The notes under the pieces: generated by a model | Database searches by the model: none | What the model saw: the letters and a program-made list of their open reading frames with translations, nothing else | Told to the model about the DNA's origin: nothing | Origin: Arcobacteraceae bacterium | GTDB lineage: Bacteria; Campylobacterota; Campylobacteria; Campylobacterales; Arcobacteraceae | Assembly (NCBI GenBank): GCA_021107755.1 | Contig: JAIOSF010000023.1 | Location: forward strand, 62,001-126,000 | Length of the DNA: 64,000 bases | Direction of reading: 5' to 3' | Program-made: the position numbers and the translations under genes | Part shown: piece after piece, positions 32,828 through 41,661 of the stretch | How positions within the stretch are numbered: position 1 is the stretch's first letter | Layout: each line of letters starts with the position of its first letter

Positions 32828-33967
32828 ATGGATGCAACTACACTTCTTACAAAAGTAAAAAGTCAACTCACTTCAAAACACCCCTACTTTGGGATGTTAG
32901 CTTCAAGATTAAAGCATGAGGAAAATTCAGCTATTGATTATTTTGCGAGTAATGGAAAAAGATTTATCTACAATCCAACCTATATAGAAACTTTAGATAT
33001 GGATGAGCTGTTTTTTATCCTTACAAACTGTGTTATGCATCATATCCTAGCCCACAATCAAAGAAAGCTCAACCGTAAAGGTGTATTGTGGCAACTAGCA
33101 ACTGACTATGCTATAAACAATATGTTAGCCAAAAATAAACTCAAAATCCCAAAAGGTGCAAACTACAACAAAGAGTACAAAGATATGTACTCAGAAGAGA
33201 TTTATGAGATATTAAAAGTTGAATTTGCAGAACAAAATGGAACAAGTAGTTATGATGATATTAGAAATCTAGAAAACTTCATAAAAGATAAAGATGGCAA
33301 TAGCTCTATTTTTAAAAACATCAACAATCCAGATGATGAAAAAACCCAAGAGGAGTGGGACTATGCAGCTACTTTAGCAAAAGAAGTTACCTTAAAAAAC
33401 AGCTCCACTCCACTAGGACTAGAAAGATTTGCAAAAAAAATAAAAGCAAATGACATCGACTGGAAATTTGAACTTTACAACGCTATTAATCGTCATATGA
33501 GAAACAACTACGCCTTTATGCCACCAAATAAAAAACATATCTATAGAGGTGTAGCCCTACCAAGTTTAACTAGTGACACCCTAAGTCTCATAGTTGCCAT
33601 AGATACTTCTGGGTCAATAAGAGAGGATATTTTAGGTGCTTTTATAGGAGAGTTTAAATCTATCATGCAAAACTTTCCAGCTGTTTCTATAGAACTTCTT
33701 ATAGCAGATGCAAAAGTACATTCACATCACACTTTTATGGGTGGGGAAGAGATGGATTTTCCACTCAAAGGTGGTGGAGGTACAGACTACCGCCCTACTT
33801 TTGAATATATAGATGCAAATATCCCTATGAGTTCTATACTACTATATTTTACAGATGGGGAAGGAATTTTTCCAAGAATCCCACCTGCGTATGAAGTGAT
33901 ATGGGCATTGTCTCAAAATAAAAACAAAATACCATTTGGGAGAAGTTTGGTTATTTTTGATAAATAG
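32828..33967 (+). CDS. DUF2201/VWA-like metallopeptidase-type protein, MoxR partner
   Basis: The 379-residue protein has an N-terminal metallopeptidase-like region (CVMHHILAHNQRK), in which the HExxH zinc site reads HHILAH and so has lost the catalytic Glu position. A C-terminal VWA-like domain carries the metal-adhesion motif AIDTSGSIRED and a GGGGTDYRPTFEYI stretch. DUF2201 proteins are the usual operon partners of this MoxR type. The pair probably forms an ATP-driven activation or metal-insertion machine; the client is unknown. It shares the sigma-54 promoter of the MoxR gene. Confidence 0.88.
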   Translation: MDATTLLTKVKSQLTSKHPYFGMLASRLKHEENSAIDYFASNGKRFIYNPTYIETLDMDELFFILTNCVMHHILAHNQRKLNRKGVLWQLATDYAINNMLAKNKLKIPKGANYNKEYKDMYSEEIYEILKVEFAEQNGTSSYDDIRNLENFIKDKDGNSSIFKNINNPDDEKTQEEWDYAATLAKEVTLKNSSTPLGLERFAKKIKANDIDWKFELYNAINRHMRNNYAFMPPNKKHIYRGVALPSLTSDTLSLIVAIDTSGSIREDILGAFIGEFKSIMQNFPAVSIELLIADAKVHSHHTFMGGEEMDFPLKGGGGTDYRPTFEYIDANIPMSSILLYFTDGEGIFPRIPPAYEVIWALSQNKNKIPFGRSLVIFDK

Positions 33968-34076
33968 CACCTCTTCTAAACTCGTTAAATAAATCCAATA
34001 TTATTCAAAAAACTTGATTATAATTTTAAATATCTCTTAATAGTTCATTGCTATTATTAAACAAAAGGAGTTTACA

Positions 34077-36062
34077 ATGTTTAAAAAAGCTCTTCTAGTA
34101 TTTTATATTTTTTTAGGAATAACTATGGCAAATCAACTACAAAACGAAACTTCTCCTTATCTTTTACAACACAAGGACAATCCAGTGAATTGGTACCCTT
34201 GGGGTGATGAGGCATTTTCTAAAGCAAAAAAAGAGAACAAACTTATATTTCTCTCTATTGGTTATAGCACTTGTCATTGGTGTCATGTGATGGCACATGA
34301 ATCTTTTGAGGATGAAGAGGTGGCGAAGATTTTAAATAAAGACTTTATCTCTATAAAAATTGATAGGGAGCAATTTCCCCATATAGATGGCTTTTATCAA
34401 AAAATCTATAGAGTTATGAATAAACGCGGTGGTGGTTGGCCTTTAACTATTGTAATGACTGCTGACAAAGAGCCATTTTTTTCTGCAACTTATGTACCAA
34501 AATATGCAGGATATGGTTCAAGGGGACTTATGGAAGTATTAAGAGAGATTGCTCTTTTTGATAGAGTAAAACTACAAGAGCAAGGGAAACATATACTTGA
34601 AGTTGTAAATAATAAAGAGAATGTAACTTTATCAAATGCAACTTTTGATGATAAGTTATCACACAATATAGTAAACCAATTTCAAAGTAGTTATGACAAA
34701 GAGTATAAAGGATTTGGTACACATCCAAAGTTTCCACAGTTTACAAATCTTATATTACTTTTAAAACTCTATGAAATCAACGGTGATAAAGAGGCTTTAA
34801 CTATGGCTGTAGATTCTTTAAAAGCTATGGCAAGAGGTGGGATTTTTGACCAAATAGAGGGGGCTTTTTATCGATATAGTGTAGATCAAAAGTGGACAAT
34901 ACCACATTTTGAAAAGATGTTATATACCAATGCTGAAGCACTAGAAGCATATACCTTGGCTTACAAAATCACAAAAGAGCCTTTGTTTAAAGAGGTTATT
35001 GAGAAAACAACTTCTCAAATTGATGAAAGATTTTTAGAAAATGGTGTTTATAAAAGTGCTAGTAATGCTGATAGTAAAAACTCTCAAGGGAAAAATGAAG
35101 AGGGATATTATTTTGTTTTTGATTATATGGAGAGCTTAGAGTATTTAGAACAAAATGGTATTGATGAAAAAGCTGCAATTGAAACCTTAACCTATCTAGG
35201 TATTGTAAAAGATGGAAACTTTGATGGGGAGTATTCAAATCCAGAGATTTTAAGGGTAAATAAACCACAAAACTTAGAAAAAGTGATCACTCTTTTAAAA
35301 CAAATCCGTGATACTAAAGAGTATCCATTTATTGATAATAAGATAAATACAGCTTGGAATGCTTTGTATCTAAAAGGGAAACTTATGGCAACTAGTATTG
35401 ATAAAAAGTATTTAAAAAGTACTCTAAACTCACTAGATACTCTTATAGCTTTGATGTATAAAAATGGAGAACTATATCACCAAACTATCAAAGGAAAAAC
35501 TCCTACACAAAAAGCTATCTTAGAGGATTATAGTTTTTTAAGTGCTACACTTTTTGAAGCGTATCAAATCACTTTAGAGAACAAATATCTTACACTCTAT
35601 GAAAAACTTATAAAAAAATCTATTGAACTATTTTACCAGAATGGTAGATGGGCAGAAGCAAATGATGGGTTTGAAACTTATGCAGATATTGAGGAGAGTG
35701 GCTATGCTAGTGCTTTAGGAGTACACTTTTCAAATTTAATTCTATATGCAACAATGCAAGAAGACTACAAAACTTTTGAGATAGTAAAAAAATCGATGCA
35801 ATACTATGTGGAGTATATCAACAAATATCCCTCATATTTTCCAAATGCAACTTTGGCTTCAATCTTTTACATCAAAGAACCTGTATTTATCAAAGCAAAA
35901 AAAGAGAAGCTTGAAAAGTTTTCTAGTGAAGATTTCAACTATCCCTTTGTATTTAAAAAAGAACATGACAGTGATGAATATCTAGCTTGTAAAATAAGTA
36001 GCTGTTTTAGTTACTCTATAGATATTCAAAAAATTATACAAGATATAGATAGTTTAAAGTAA
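34077..36062 (+). CDS. Thioredoxin-domain protein, DUF255/SSP411 family (YyaL-like)
   Basis: The 661-residue protein has a short N-terminal hydrophobic segment (possible signal), then the SSP411 thioredoxin-like domain: [25 protein letters not shown] and the CHWCHVM active-site motif, then [13 protein letters not shown] and [10 protein letters not shown]. The remaining two thirds is an (alpha/alpha)6 barrel related to N-acylglucosamine 2-epimerases ([19 protein letters not shown]). The family is widespread with no agreed function. The length is full. It is transcribed alone; a sigma-54 promoter lies just past its stop. Confidence 0.93.
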   Translation: MFKKALLVFYIFLGITMANQLQNETSPYLLQHKDNPVNWYPWGDEAFSKAKKENKLIFLSIGYSTCHWCHVMAHESFEDEEVAKILNKDFISIKIDREQFPHIDGFYQKIYRVMNKRGGGWPLTIVMTADKEPFFSATYVPKYAGYGSRGLMEVLREIALFDRVKLQEQGKHILEVVNNKENVTLSNATFDDKLSHNIVNQFQSSYDKEYKGFGTHPKFPQFTNLILLLKLYEINGDKEALTMAVDSLKAMARGGIFDQIEGAFYRYSVDQKWTIPHFEKMLYTNAEALEAYTLAYKITKEPLFKEVIEKTTSQIDERFLENGVYKSASNADSKNSQGKNEEGYYFVFDYMESLEYLEQNGIDEKAAIETLTYLGIVKDGNFDGEYSNPEILRVNKPQNLEKVITLLKQIRDTKEYPFIDNKINTAWNALYLKGKLMATSIDKKYLKSTLNSLDTLIALMYKNGELYHQTIKGKTPTQKAILEDYSFLSATLFEAYQITLENKYLTLYEKLIKKSIELFYQNGRWAEANDGFETYADIEESGYASALGVHFSNLILYATMQEDYKTFEIVKKSMQYYVEYINKYPSYFPNATLASIFYIKEPVFIKAKKEKLEKFSSEDFNYPFVFKKEHDSDEYLACKISSCFSYSIDIQKIIQDIDSLK

Positions 36063-36063
36063 C

Positions 36064-36077
36064 GGTATAATACTTGC
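36064..36077 (+). promoter_or_regulatory. Sigma-54 promoter upstream of 36151
   Basis: AACGGTATAATACTTGCAGA has GG (36064-36065) and GC (36076-36077) 10 bases apart in the GGNA-N6-TTGCA form. It begins in the base after the DUF255 stop codon. The downstream gene starts about 75 bases later. Confidence 0.7.
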
Positions 36078-36150
36078 AGAGTAATATTTAATAAAGATTT
36101 ATCCGCTTAAAATTAGACATTTGGCTTTTCAATCGAAAGAGAGAGCTAAA

Positions 36151-36780
36151 ATGACTACTAAAAATTTAAATAGAGAAGAGTATATTGACTCAGTAGCAAA
36201 TATAGAACACTCGGCATCACAAGAGTTTGCACAACAATCTCTTGATTGGTGGGACAGTTACTACAGCTGGAACAAATTTCCATGTTTGTGTTTAGAAGAT
36301 GATGAGGGGAAAGATGTTTGTTATCTTTTTTATCATATCTCAAGAAATAATCAATATCTTACTATTCATAATATTCTTACCCCTTTTCATTCAAGATTTA
36401 ATGGGTATGCAAAAAAACTATTGACACTTCTTTTTAATAAGATACTTCTCCATGCAGATATTGAGAGGGTGAAAATGTATTGTGTTTCCTCATCATTAAA
36501 GTTTTATATGAACTTAGGGATTGATTTTTGGGGTGTTAATAGAATTGGTCAATACTATACAGACTTTCCAATGCCTGATTCTAATATTAAAGAGATCAAG
36601 GAGCTTATGAACAATGAAGATTTAACACAAATTAGTGAAAAAAATCGTAATGCAATTTATAACAAACTGCAAGACAATGGTTCAGAATTTAATAAAAAAG
36701 AGATGGTTATATTTAAAAAATCATTAACACTTCTTAAAGAGAGATATCGATTTAAAGAGTTAAGAAGTTTTTTTATTTAA
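36151..36780 (+). CDS. GNAT-like protein of unknown function
   Basis: Starting from the ATG at 36151 (purine-rich AGAGAG before it) the protein is 209 residues; a TTG at 36121 is less likely. It has no signal peptide. The middle (LTIHNILTPFHSRFNGYAKKLLTLLFNKILLHADIERVKMYCVSSSLKFYMNLGIDFWGV) shows an acetyl-CoA-binding-like pattern followed by a conserved FYxNLGFxxxG-type end, as in GNAT N-acetyltransferases, which is the best reading. I could not identify the substrate. It stands behind a sigma-54 promoter. Confidence 0.65.
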   Translation: MTTKNLNREEYIDSVANIEHSASQEFAQQSLDWWDSYYSWNKFPCLCLEDDEGKDVCYLFYHISRNNQYLTIHNILTPFHSRFNGYAKKLLTLLFNKILLHADIERVKMYCVSSSLKFYMNLGIDFWGVNRIGQYYTDFPMPDSNIKEIKELMNNEDLTQISEKNRNAIYNKLQDNGSEFNKKEMVIFKKSLTLLKERYRFKELRSFFI

Positions 36781-36785
36781 CTCTT

Positions 36786-37007
36786 TTATACTATATAGTC
36801 CACATCCAACTCAAGATATTCATCAATGGATGAATATTTTTTATCTTCATAAACTGGAGATACAACCTCATAGTTTAATTTTGTAAGTTCTTCATTTAAA
36901 CTAACCTCTTTATAGTCAAACTCTAAAAGTTGTGGAAATTTTACCACCACATCTTTTACTTTTAAATCTATATCAAAACTATCTGGGTTGAATGGTTTTT
37001 TTGCCAT
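36786..37007 (-). CDS. Small hypothetical protein coupled to aldo/keto reductase
   Basis: The 73-residue acidic protein (KKPFNPDSFDIDLKVKDVVVKFPQLLEF, then DEYLELDVDYIV) has no recognised domain. Its ATG overlaps the stop of the upstream aldo/keto reductase gene (TAATG), so both are translated together. The Asp/Glu-rich tail and small size suggest a binding partner or a small regulatory protein (inference). It converges on the GNAT-like gene with 5 bases between the stops. Confidence 0.6.
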   Translation of the reverse strand: MAKKPFNPDSFDIDLKVKDVVVKFPQLLEFDYKEVSLNEELTKLNYEVVSPVYEDKKYSSIDEYLELDVDYIV

Positions 37008-38182
37008 TAATCTTCCTTTGTGTATGTGAGTATTTTATCTACATATTCTTTTGTTCTAAGTCCCACTAATACTTTTGAAATATAATGTTTTTTCAATAAA
37101 TACTCCAAGGCTATTTTATCAAGAGGTTCAGCTAACTCTAACTTTTTTGCTGTTATTTTCCCAAGAGAGTACTTGATATTTTGTTTATAACAAGTTAAAA
37201 AGTTATCAATCACTTTATAATATTTTTTATCAAGTTTAATACCTTGTATTATGTAAGGTATCACTTGATATTCGATAGTATCATCTACATCTCCTGCAAA
37301 TCCAAATCGTGATTGATTTTCAATTAAATCATCGATTAATATTTGCAACTGTTTATTATCAACTTTTTTCACCTCTGCTAATAAATTATCAAAATCATTA
37401 CAAGGTTTATAAGAAGCTAATCGTAACATACCTCCCATATAAAAAGCATTTAATGGTCTATTTGCATGAACTTCAATACCATTTTCATGAAAATACTTTG
37501 CACAAGGGACTCCATCTTTTTCATACATATTAAAAGGAAGTTGTATCACTTTAAAATGATGATTCTCCCCTGCTATCTCTTTTGCATAATCTAATAAATA
37601 TCTATACTCTAAAAAGTGGTAATCATTTTCTTGTTTTGCAAATGAGTTTGAACTAATACCATAAGATTTAATTTTTCCTTGTTCTACCATTGTTTCTAAA
37701 AATGCAAATGCTTTTTCTATACGCTCTTGCATAATAGAATGATGTTTATCTATATCTTCATTAGTTGCATCACTTTTAAGATTTGTAAGGAGATAATACT
37801 CAGGATTATGGAGTAAATAACAATCTATATAGGGAGTATTTAATCTTTGTAAACTATTGTCTATTTGATCTTCTAAAAACATAGGGGAGATACTATGAAA
37901 ACAATTTGGATCATACTCCACAAGTTCTTCAACTTCCCAACCCTCTTTTACCCTTTGTAAGTTTGGACCTTGGATATATCCACCTTTTGAAACTACAGTG
38001 AATTCCTCTCTATTTCGTCCTTCTAAGGCTTGTCCTATAAGTATTTCCGCTTCACCATACATATAATTTGATGATGTATCTATATATTTGACCCCATTAT
38101 CAAGTGCATAGTTTATAGCTTCTTGATGAACTGGATTTTGAAATGTAGTACGATATGTACCAAATGATATTTTTTCTAGCAT
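37007..38182 (-). CDS. Aldo/keto reductase family protein
   Basis: The 391-residue protein is a TIM-barrel aldo/keto reductase: ISFGTYRTTFQNPVHQEAINYALDNGVKYIDTSSNYMYGEAE contains the catalytic Asp and Tyr, then YIDCYLLHNPEYYL with the His, and NRPLNAFYMG and VLVGLRTKEYVDKI in the nucleotide-binding end. It is about 60 residues longer than the typical family member, with an extra stretch around residues 240-320. The substrate is unknown. An inverted repeat lies just upstream of the start. Confidence 0.9.
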   Translation of the reverse strand: MLEKISFGTYRTTFQNPVHQEAINYALDNGVKYIDTSSNYMYGEAEILIGQALEGRNREEFTVVSKGGYIQGPNLQRVKEGWEVEELVEYDPNCFHSISPMFLEDQIDNSLQRLNTPYIDCYLLHNPEYYLLTNLKSDATNEDIDKHHSIMQERIEKAFAFLETMVEQGKIKSYGISSNSFAKQENDYHFLEYRYLLDYAKEIAGENHHFKVIQLPFNMYEKDGVPCAKYFHENGIEVHANRPLNAFYMGGMLRLASYKPCNDFDNLLAEVKKVDNKQLQILIDDLIENQSRFGFAGDVDDTIEYQVIPYIIQGIKLDKKYYKVIDNFLTCYKQNIKYSLGKITAKKLELAEPLDKIALEYLLKKHYISKVLVGLRTKEYVDKILTYTKED

Positions 38183-38193
38183 TATTTATTACC

Positions 38194-38223
38194 TTTATGA
38201 ATATATATTATTCTATTCATAAA
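38194..38223. promoter_or_regulatory. Inverted repeat between the aldo/keto reductase and GGDEF genes
   Basis: TTTATGAATA (38194-38203) and TATTCATAAA (38214-38223) pair exactly across a 10-base spacer. The first arm overlaps the minus-strand ribosome site region, so it may be an operator for the aldo/keto reductase operon. Confidence 0.45.
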
Positions 38224-38336
38224 GTGTACCTAAAGATTCATTACAATAATAGTATAAATATTTATTTTTTATTCATCTAAGTATAATTTATAATAATTTA
38301 TGTTATAAATACATCTAATGAAAGGGTATTCAAAAA

Positions 38337-40205
38337 ATGACTCAAAAAAATTTTAAAACGGTGTTTACAATTTATTTTATACTCTTTGGAGTCATTGTAT
38401 CTATTTTAGGCGGTGTTATTAGTTATAATATACAATTAAGAAGTCTAAAAAGTGATTTAGATACTAAAGCTAATGATGTAATGATTACTAAAAAATTCAC
38501 TATTTTGAAAGAAAAAATTAGAGATATTGATAATATAGTAAAAAGTATTAGTAAAAATCCTACTATGAAAATTTATCTACAAACAAAAGATCAACATAAA
38601 CTTTATGAACTTAACAATATATTTTTATCAATTGCAGGGATTAATACAAAAATCATGCAACTTCGTTATATAGATAAAAATGGGATGGAGGTTGTAAGAG
38701 TTGATAGAACAAATGAACAAGATGAGCCTTTTTTAGTAAAAGACTCTCAACTACAAAATAAAAAGAATAGAGATTATTTTCAAAGTGTTGCTCAGATACA
38801 AGACCAAAAAATATGGCATTCTAAATTTAATTTAAATATAGAACATGGGAAAATTGAGATTCCTTATCGACCAACACTAAGAGTTGCACAATCTCTTTTT
38901 AATAAAAACAATGAATTTGATGGAATAATTATAGTAAATATGTTAACAACAAATTTATTTGATTCAATTCGTAGTTCATCAGCTTTTGAACATTTTATTA
39001 TTGATAAAAATGGAAACTATATAATGCATCCTGATGACCAATATTCCTTTAATAAATATAAAGGAATTTCTAGAACACTTCGTCAAGATTTTTCTAAAGA
39101 TGCAATTCAATTATTATCTCATCCTAATAGATGTGATTCTTGTTATGTGTATCCATTGAATGATATTTTGAACAACGAAGATAAAGCAATAATGGTATTA
39201 AAACCAAAAGAATCTTACCAAGATGCTTTATTATATGACAAGTTAAAAGCCACATTTTATATTATACTGTTAAGTATATTAGCTAGTTTAATTATGGCTT
39301 TTTATGCTTCTATACGACCAGCACAATTACAAAAAGCACTTTTACTAGCAAATGATGAACTCAAAAGGTTTGCTTCAATTTTAGATAAGTATGTAGTTTC
39401 AACCAAAACAACAAAAGATACAACTATTTTAGAAGTGAGTAATGCTTTTGAAAATGCAAGTGGATATAGAAAAGATGAACTTATAGGGAAGCCTATGAGT
39501 ATCATCAAACACCCTAATACACCCAAAGAGTTTTTTAAAAAATCTTGGGAAACAATTTTAAATAAAGGTGAATGGAGTGGTGAGATCCAAAATAGAAAAA
39601 AAGATGGCACTGATTTTTGGTTAGAACAAAACATTATCGCTGTCAAAGATGATCAAGGAGAAATTGAATCCTTTGTATCAGTAGGACAAGATATCACTTC
39701 AAAAAAAGAGTTAGAGAAACTCTCCTCAATAGATAAACTGACGGGTGTTTTAAATAGAAGAAAACTTGATGAATTTTTAGAGTATGAGATCTCAATGGCA
39801 AAAAGATATATAAAAAATTTATCACTTGTTATTGTAGATATAGATTATTTTAAAAGTGTTAATGATCAATATGGGCATCAAATGGGTGACAAAGTACTTT
39901 TTGAAGTAACAAAAATTATATCTAAACATATAAGAGCAACAGATATTTTTGGACGATTTGGGGGAGAGGAGTTTTTATTAATTTGTCCAGAAACTGATGA
40001 AAAACAAGCATTTATTTTGGCTGAAAAACTTAGAACTGAAATTGCAAATTATAACTTTGATAAAATTGGACAAAAAACTATTAGTTTAGGTATTAGCCAA
40101 TTTACTAGTGATGATACTGCTGAAACTCTTATAAAAAAAGCAGATATTGCCCTCTATGAATCAAAAAACAATGGAAGAAACCAAGCTACAATTTATTCAC
40201 TTTAA
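38337..40205 (+). CDS. dCache-PAS-GGDEF diguanylate cyclase
   Basis: The 622-residue protein has a membrane helix at 9-29, a periplasmic double-Cache sensor (about 35-300; YIDKNGMEVVRVDRTNEQDEPF, PYRPTLRVAQSLFNKNNEFDGIIIVNM, FIIDKNGNYIMHPDD), a second helix at about 305-325, a PAS domain (about 340-455; SNAFENASGYRKDELIGKPMSIIKHP, RKKDGTDFWLEQ) and a GGDEF domain. The GGEEF motif (FGRFGGEEFLLICPE) and the DKLTGVLNRRKL start are intact, so it should make c-di-GMP in response to an external ligand. Confidence 0.95.
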   Translation: MTQKNFKTVFTIYFILFGVIVSILGGVISYNIQLRSLKSDLDTKANDVMITKKFTILKEKIRDIDNIVKSISKNPTMKIYLQTKDQHKLYELNNIFLSIAGINTKIMQLRYIDKNGMEVVRVDRTNEQDEPFLVKDSQLQNKKNRDYFQSVAQIQDQKIWHSKFNLNIEHGKIEIPYRPTLRVAQSLFNKNNEFDGIIIVNMLTTNLFDSIRSSSAFEHFIIDKNGNYIMHPDDQYSFNKYKGISRTLRQDFSKDAIQLLSHPNRCDSCYVYPLNDILNNEDKAIMVLKPKESYQDALLYDKLKATFYIILLSILASLIMAFYASIRPAQLQKALLLANDELKRFASILDKYVVSTKTTKDTTILEVSNAFENASGYRKDELIGKPMSIIKHPNTPKEFFKKSWETILNKGEWSGEIQNRKKDGTDFWLEQNIIAVKDDQGEIESFVSVGQDITSKKELEKLSSIDKLTGVLNRRKLDEFLEYEISMAKRYIKNLSLVIVDIDYFKSVNDQYGHQMGDKVLFEVTKIISKHIRATDIFGRFGGEEFLLICPETDEKQAFILAEKLRTEIANYNFDKIGQKTISLGISQFTSDDTAETLIKKADIALYESKNNGRNQATIYSL

Positions 40206-40225
40206 AGTAGTATCTTTTTAATTTA

Positions 40226-40239
40226 GGTATACTTCTTGC
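40226..40239 (+). promoter_or_regulatory. Sigma-54 promoter of the ArsC-like operon
   Basis: TTTAGGTATACTTCTTGCAT has GG (40226-40227) and GC (40238-40239) 10 bases apart. It lies 20 bases after the GGDEF stop and only 11 bases before the first ATG of the next gene, so transcription would start at or beside that codon. Confidence 0.75.
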
Positions 40240-40250
40240 ATATTTACAAT

Positions 40251-40820
40251 ATGGAAGAAGAATATGATTTAGAAAATTATGAACGATTTTTAGGTGACTT
40301 AAACACTACAGAGGGTGGAGGTCATTGGGAAAAGATACAAAAAAGAACAGCTACTTTATTTCAAGTATTGATGGATGGAGATTTAAAAGAGCTTGTTTTT
40401 GTATTGAAACATTATCCAAAATATATAGAGATAGTTTGTGAACATTTTCGATATCTTTATAACTATTCTGAAACTGTTGCGGATATCTATGCAGCATCAA
40501 AACTACTAACTATCAGTGAACAATACCACCAAAAACAATTTGTAAGAAATCTGGTACGAAAACTAGAAAAAATTGATGAGTATGATATTTCAAAACTCAA
40601 AAGCTTTTTGGAAAAACTTTTAGCTAATCAAAATCAAATTCACCCCATTATACTTAGTTATTATAAAACACAAATGCAATACAACATTAATAATGGTAAC
40701 TATCATATACTACAAATAAAAATGGTAGAAAAAAGTTTAACAAAACTTATCACAGATGATAGTTATGATTTTAGTGCAAGTGATAGAGACGCAATGCTAG
40801 ATATACCCTATATGAATTAA
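40251..40820 (+). CDS. Hypothetical protein, first gene of a sigma-54 operon, possibly leaderless
   Basis: The 189-residue protein is mostly helical and charged (LEKIDEYDISKLKSFLEKLLANQNQ, HPIILSYYKTQMQYNINNGN), with no membrane segment, signal peptide or family I can name. The ATG at 40251 is 11 bases downstream of the GC of a sigma-54 promoter, about where transcription starts, and no ribosome site precedes it. It may therefore be translated from a leaderless mRNA. A TTG at 40236 lies inside the promoter and is rejected. The next gene follows after 8 bases. Confidence 0.6.
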   Translation: MEEEYDLENYERFLGDLNTTEGGGHWEKIQKRTATLFQVLMDGDLKELVFVLKHYPKYIEIVCEHFRYLYNYSETVADIYAASKLLTISEQYHQKQFVRNLVRKLEKIDEYDISKLKSFLEKLLANQNQIHPIILSYYKTQMQYNINNGNYHILQIKMVEKSLTKLITDDSYDFSASDRDAMLDIPYMN

Positions 40821-40828
40821 GGAAAAAA

Positions 40829-41257
40829 ATGCAATTTACACCAAACAGATATACTATAGTTTTTTATGAAAAAAAAGGTTGTGCTGGAAATCAAAGACAA
40901 AAAAAAGTTTTAGAAACACATGGTCTGTCTTACCAAACAAAAAGTCTACTTGATGCACCTTGGACAAAAGAGAGTCTAGAGCCTTTTTTTCAAGGTCTCA
41001 ATAAAAGTGCGATGATAAATCAATTTGCTCCAAAAATAAAAAACAGTGAGATAAATATCGAAGATTATACAAAAGAGGAACTTATTAAACTTATGTGTGA
41101 AGAGCCTATTTTAATTAAGAGACCATTATTACAAATTGGGAACCATTCAATGTGTGGTTTTGATATAGAACAGATTAATAGACTTCTTGATATAAATATT
41201 TGTGAAAGTATCTCTATATCAACTTGCCAAAGTGAAGATCCATGCAAGAGTGTTTAA
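40829..41257 (+). CDS. Nitrogenase-associated ArsC/Spx-like protein
   Basis: The 142-residue protein is a thioredoxin-fold ArsC-like protein of the nitrogenase-associated type: TIVFYEKKGCAGNQRQKKVLETHGLSYQTKSLLDAPWTKESLEPFF and LMCEEPILIKRPLLQIGNHSMCGFD, including the conserved KRPLL motif. It has the first Cys (CAGNQ) of ArsC proteins. In other bacteria these genes sit within or next to nif clusters; no nif genes are in this window. The C-terminus has several further Cys (ICESISISTCQSEDPC), an uncommon extension. It overlaps the next gene by 16 bases. Confidence 0.85.
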   Translation: MQFTPNRYTIVFYEKKGCAGNQRQKKVLETHGLSYQTKSLLDAPWTKESLEPFFQGLNKSAMINQFAPKIKNSEINIEDYTKEELIKLMCEEPILIKRPLLQIGNHSMCGFDIEQINRLLDINICESISISTCQSEDPCKSV

Positions 41258-41541
41258 AAAAAATATGTACCGAGTTTGAACAGCTTAGTGGTTTTTTACA
41301 AGAACAAACTCCTGTTAAAGAGAAACTTGTCAATAAGCTCTTTATGGAGTTTATGACCTGCTTTGGAAAACTAAAAGAGGAAAAACTAGAATACCCAAAA
41401 GAATTTATCAATGATGTACGACTATTCCATGAAGGGTTTTCTCCACTCATACAAAAATTTGATGATATACAAATACGATATTTGATGTTAAGTGATTTTT
41501 ATGATTTTGCAAGATTGACTAAAAAATACAAAAAACAATAA
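41242..41541 (+). CDS. Small hypothetical protein of the ArsC-like operon
   Basis: The 99-residue, helical, charged protein (EQTPVKEKLVNKLFMEFMTCFGKLKEEKLEYPKEFINDVRLF, ending DFARLTKKYKKQ) has no membrane segment or known motif. Its ATG overlaps the end of the ArsC-like gene by 16 bases, so the three genes from 40251 are one operon. I considered a NifW- or NifQ-like identity and found no matching signatures. Confidence 0.6.
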   Translation: MQECLKKICTEFEQLSGFLQEQTPVKEKLVNKLFMEFMTCFGKLKEEKLEYPKEFINDVRLFHEGFSPLIQKFDDIQIRYLMLSDFYDFARLTKKYKKQ

Positions 41542-41661
41542 TTAAACATTAAGTTGTATAAAATTTATATATTTTATTATATATTTTATATATAAGAAGA
41601 CCTATATAAGACTATTATATGATATAATTATTAATTAAAGAAAAAAATCAAAGGTTTAGAT

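Noticed and set aside
39302-39646. Minus-strand frame inside the dCache-PAS-GGDEF gene
   Set aside because: It is fully contained in a well-supported gene on the other strand, with no ribosome site or recognisable motif.
40100-40250. NifA activator site (TGT-N10-ACA) upstream of the sigma-54 operons
   Set aside because: I looked upstream of all four sigma-54 promoters. The nearest match, before 49222, has 11 bases between TGT and ACA, so I do not claim NifA control.
41560-41640. AT-rich repeated stretch (ATATATTTTAT) as an origin or partition site
   Set aside because: It is only a low-complexity promoter-like region before the CheW gene; no DnaA boxes or iteron pattern were seen.
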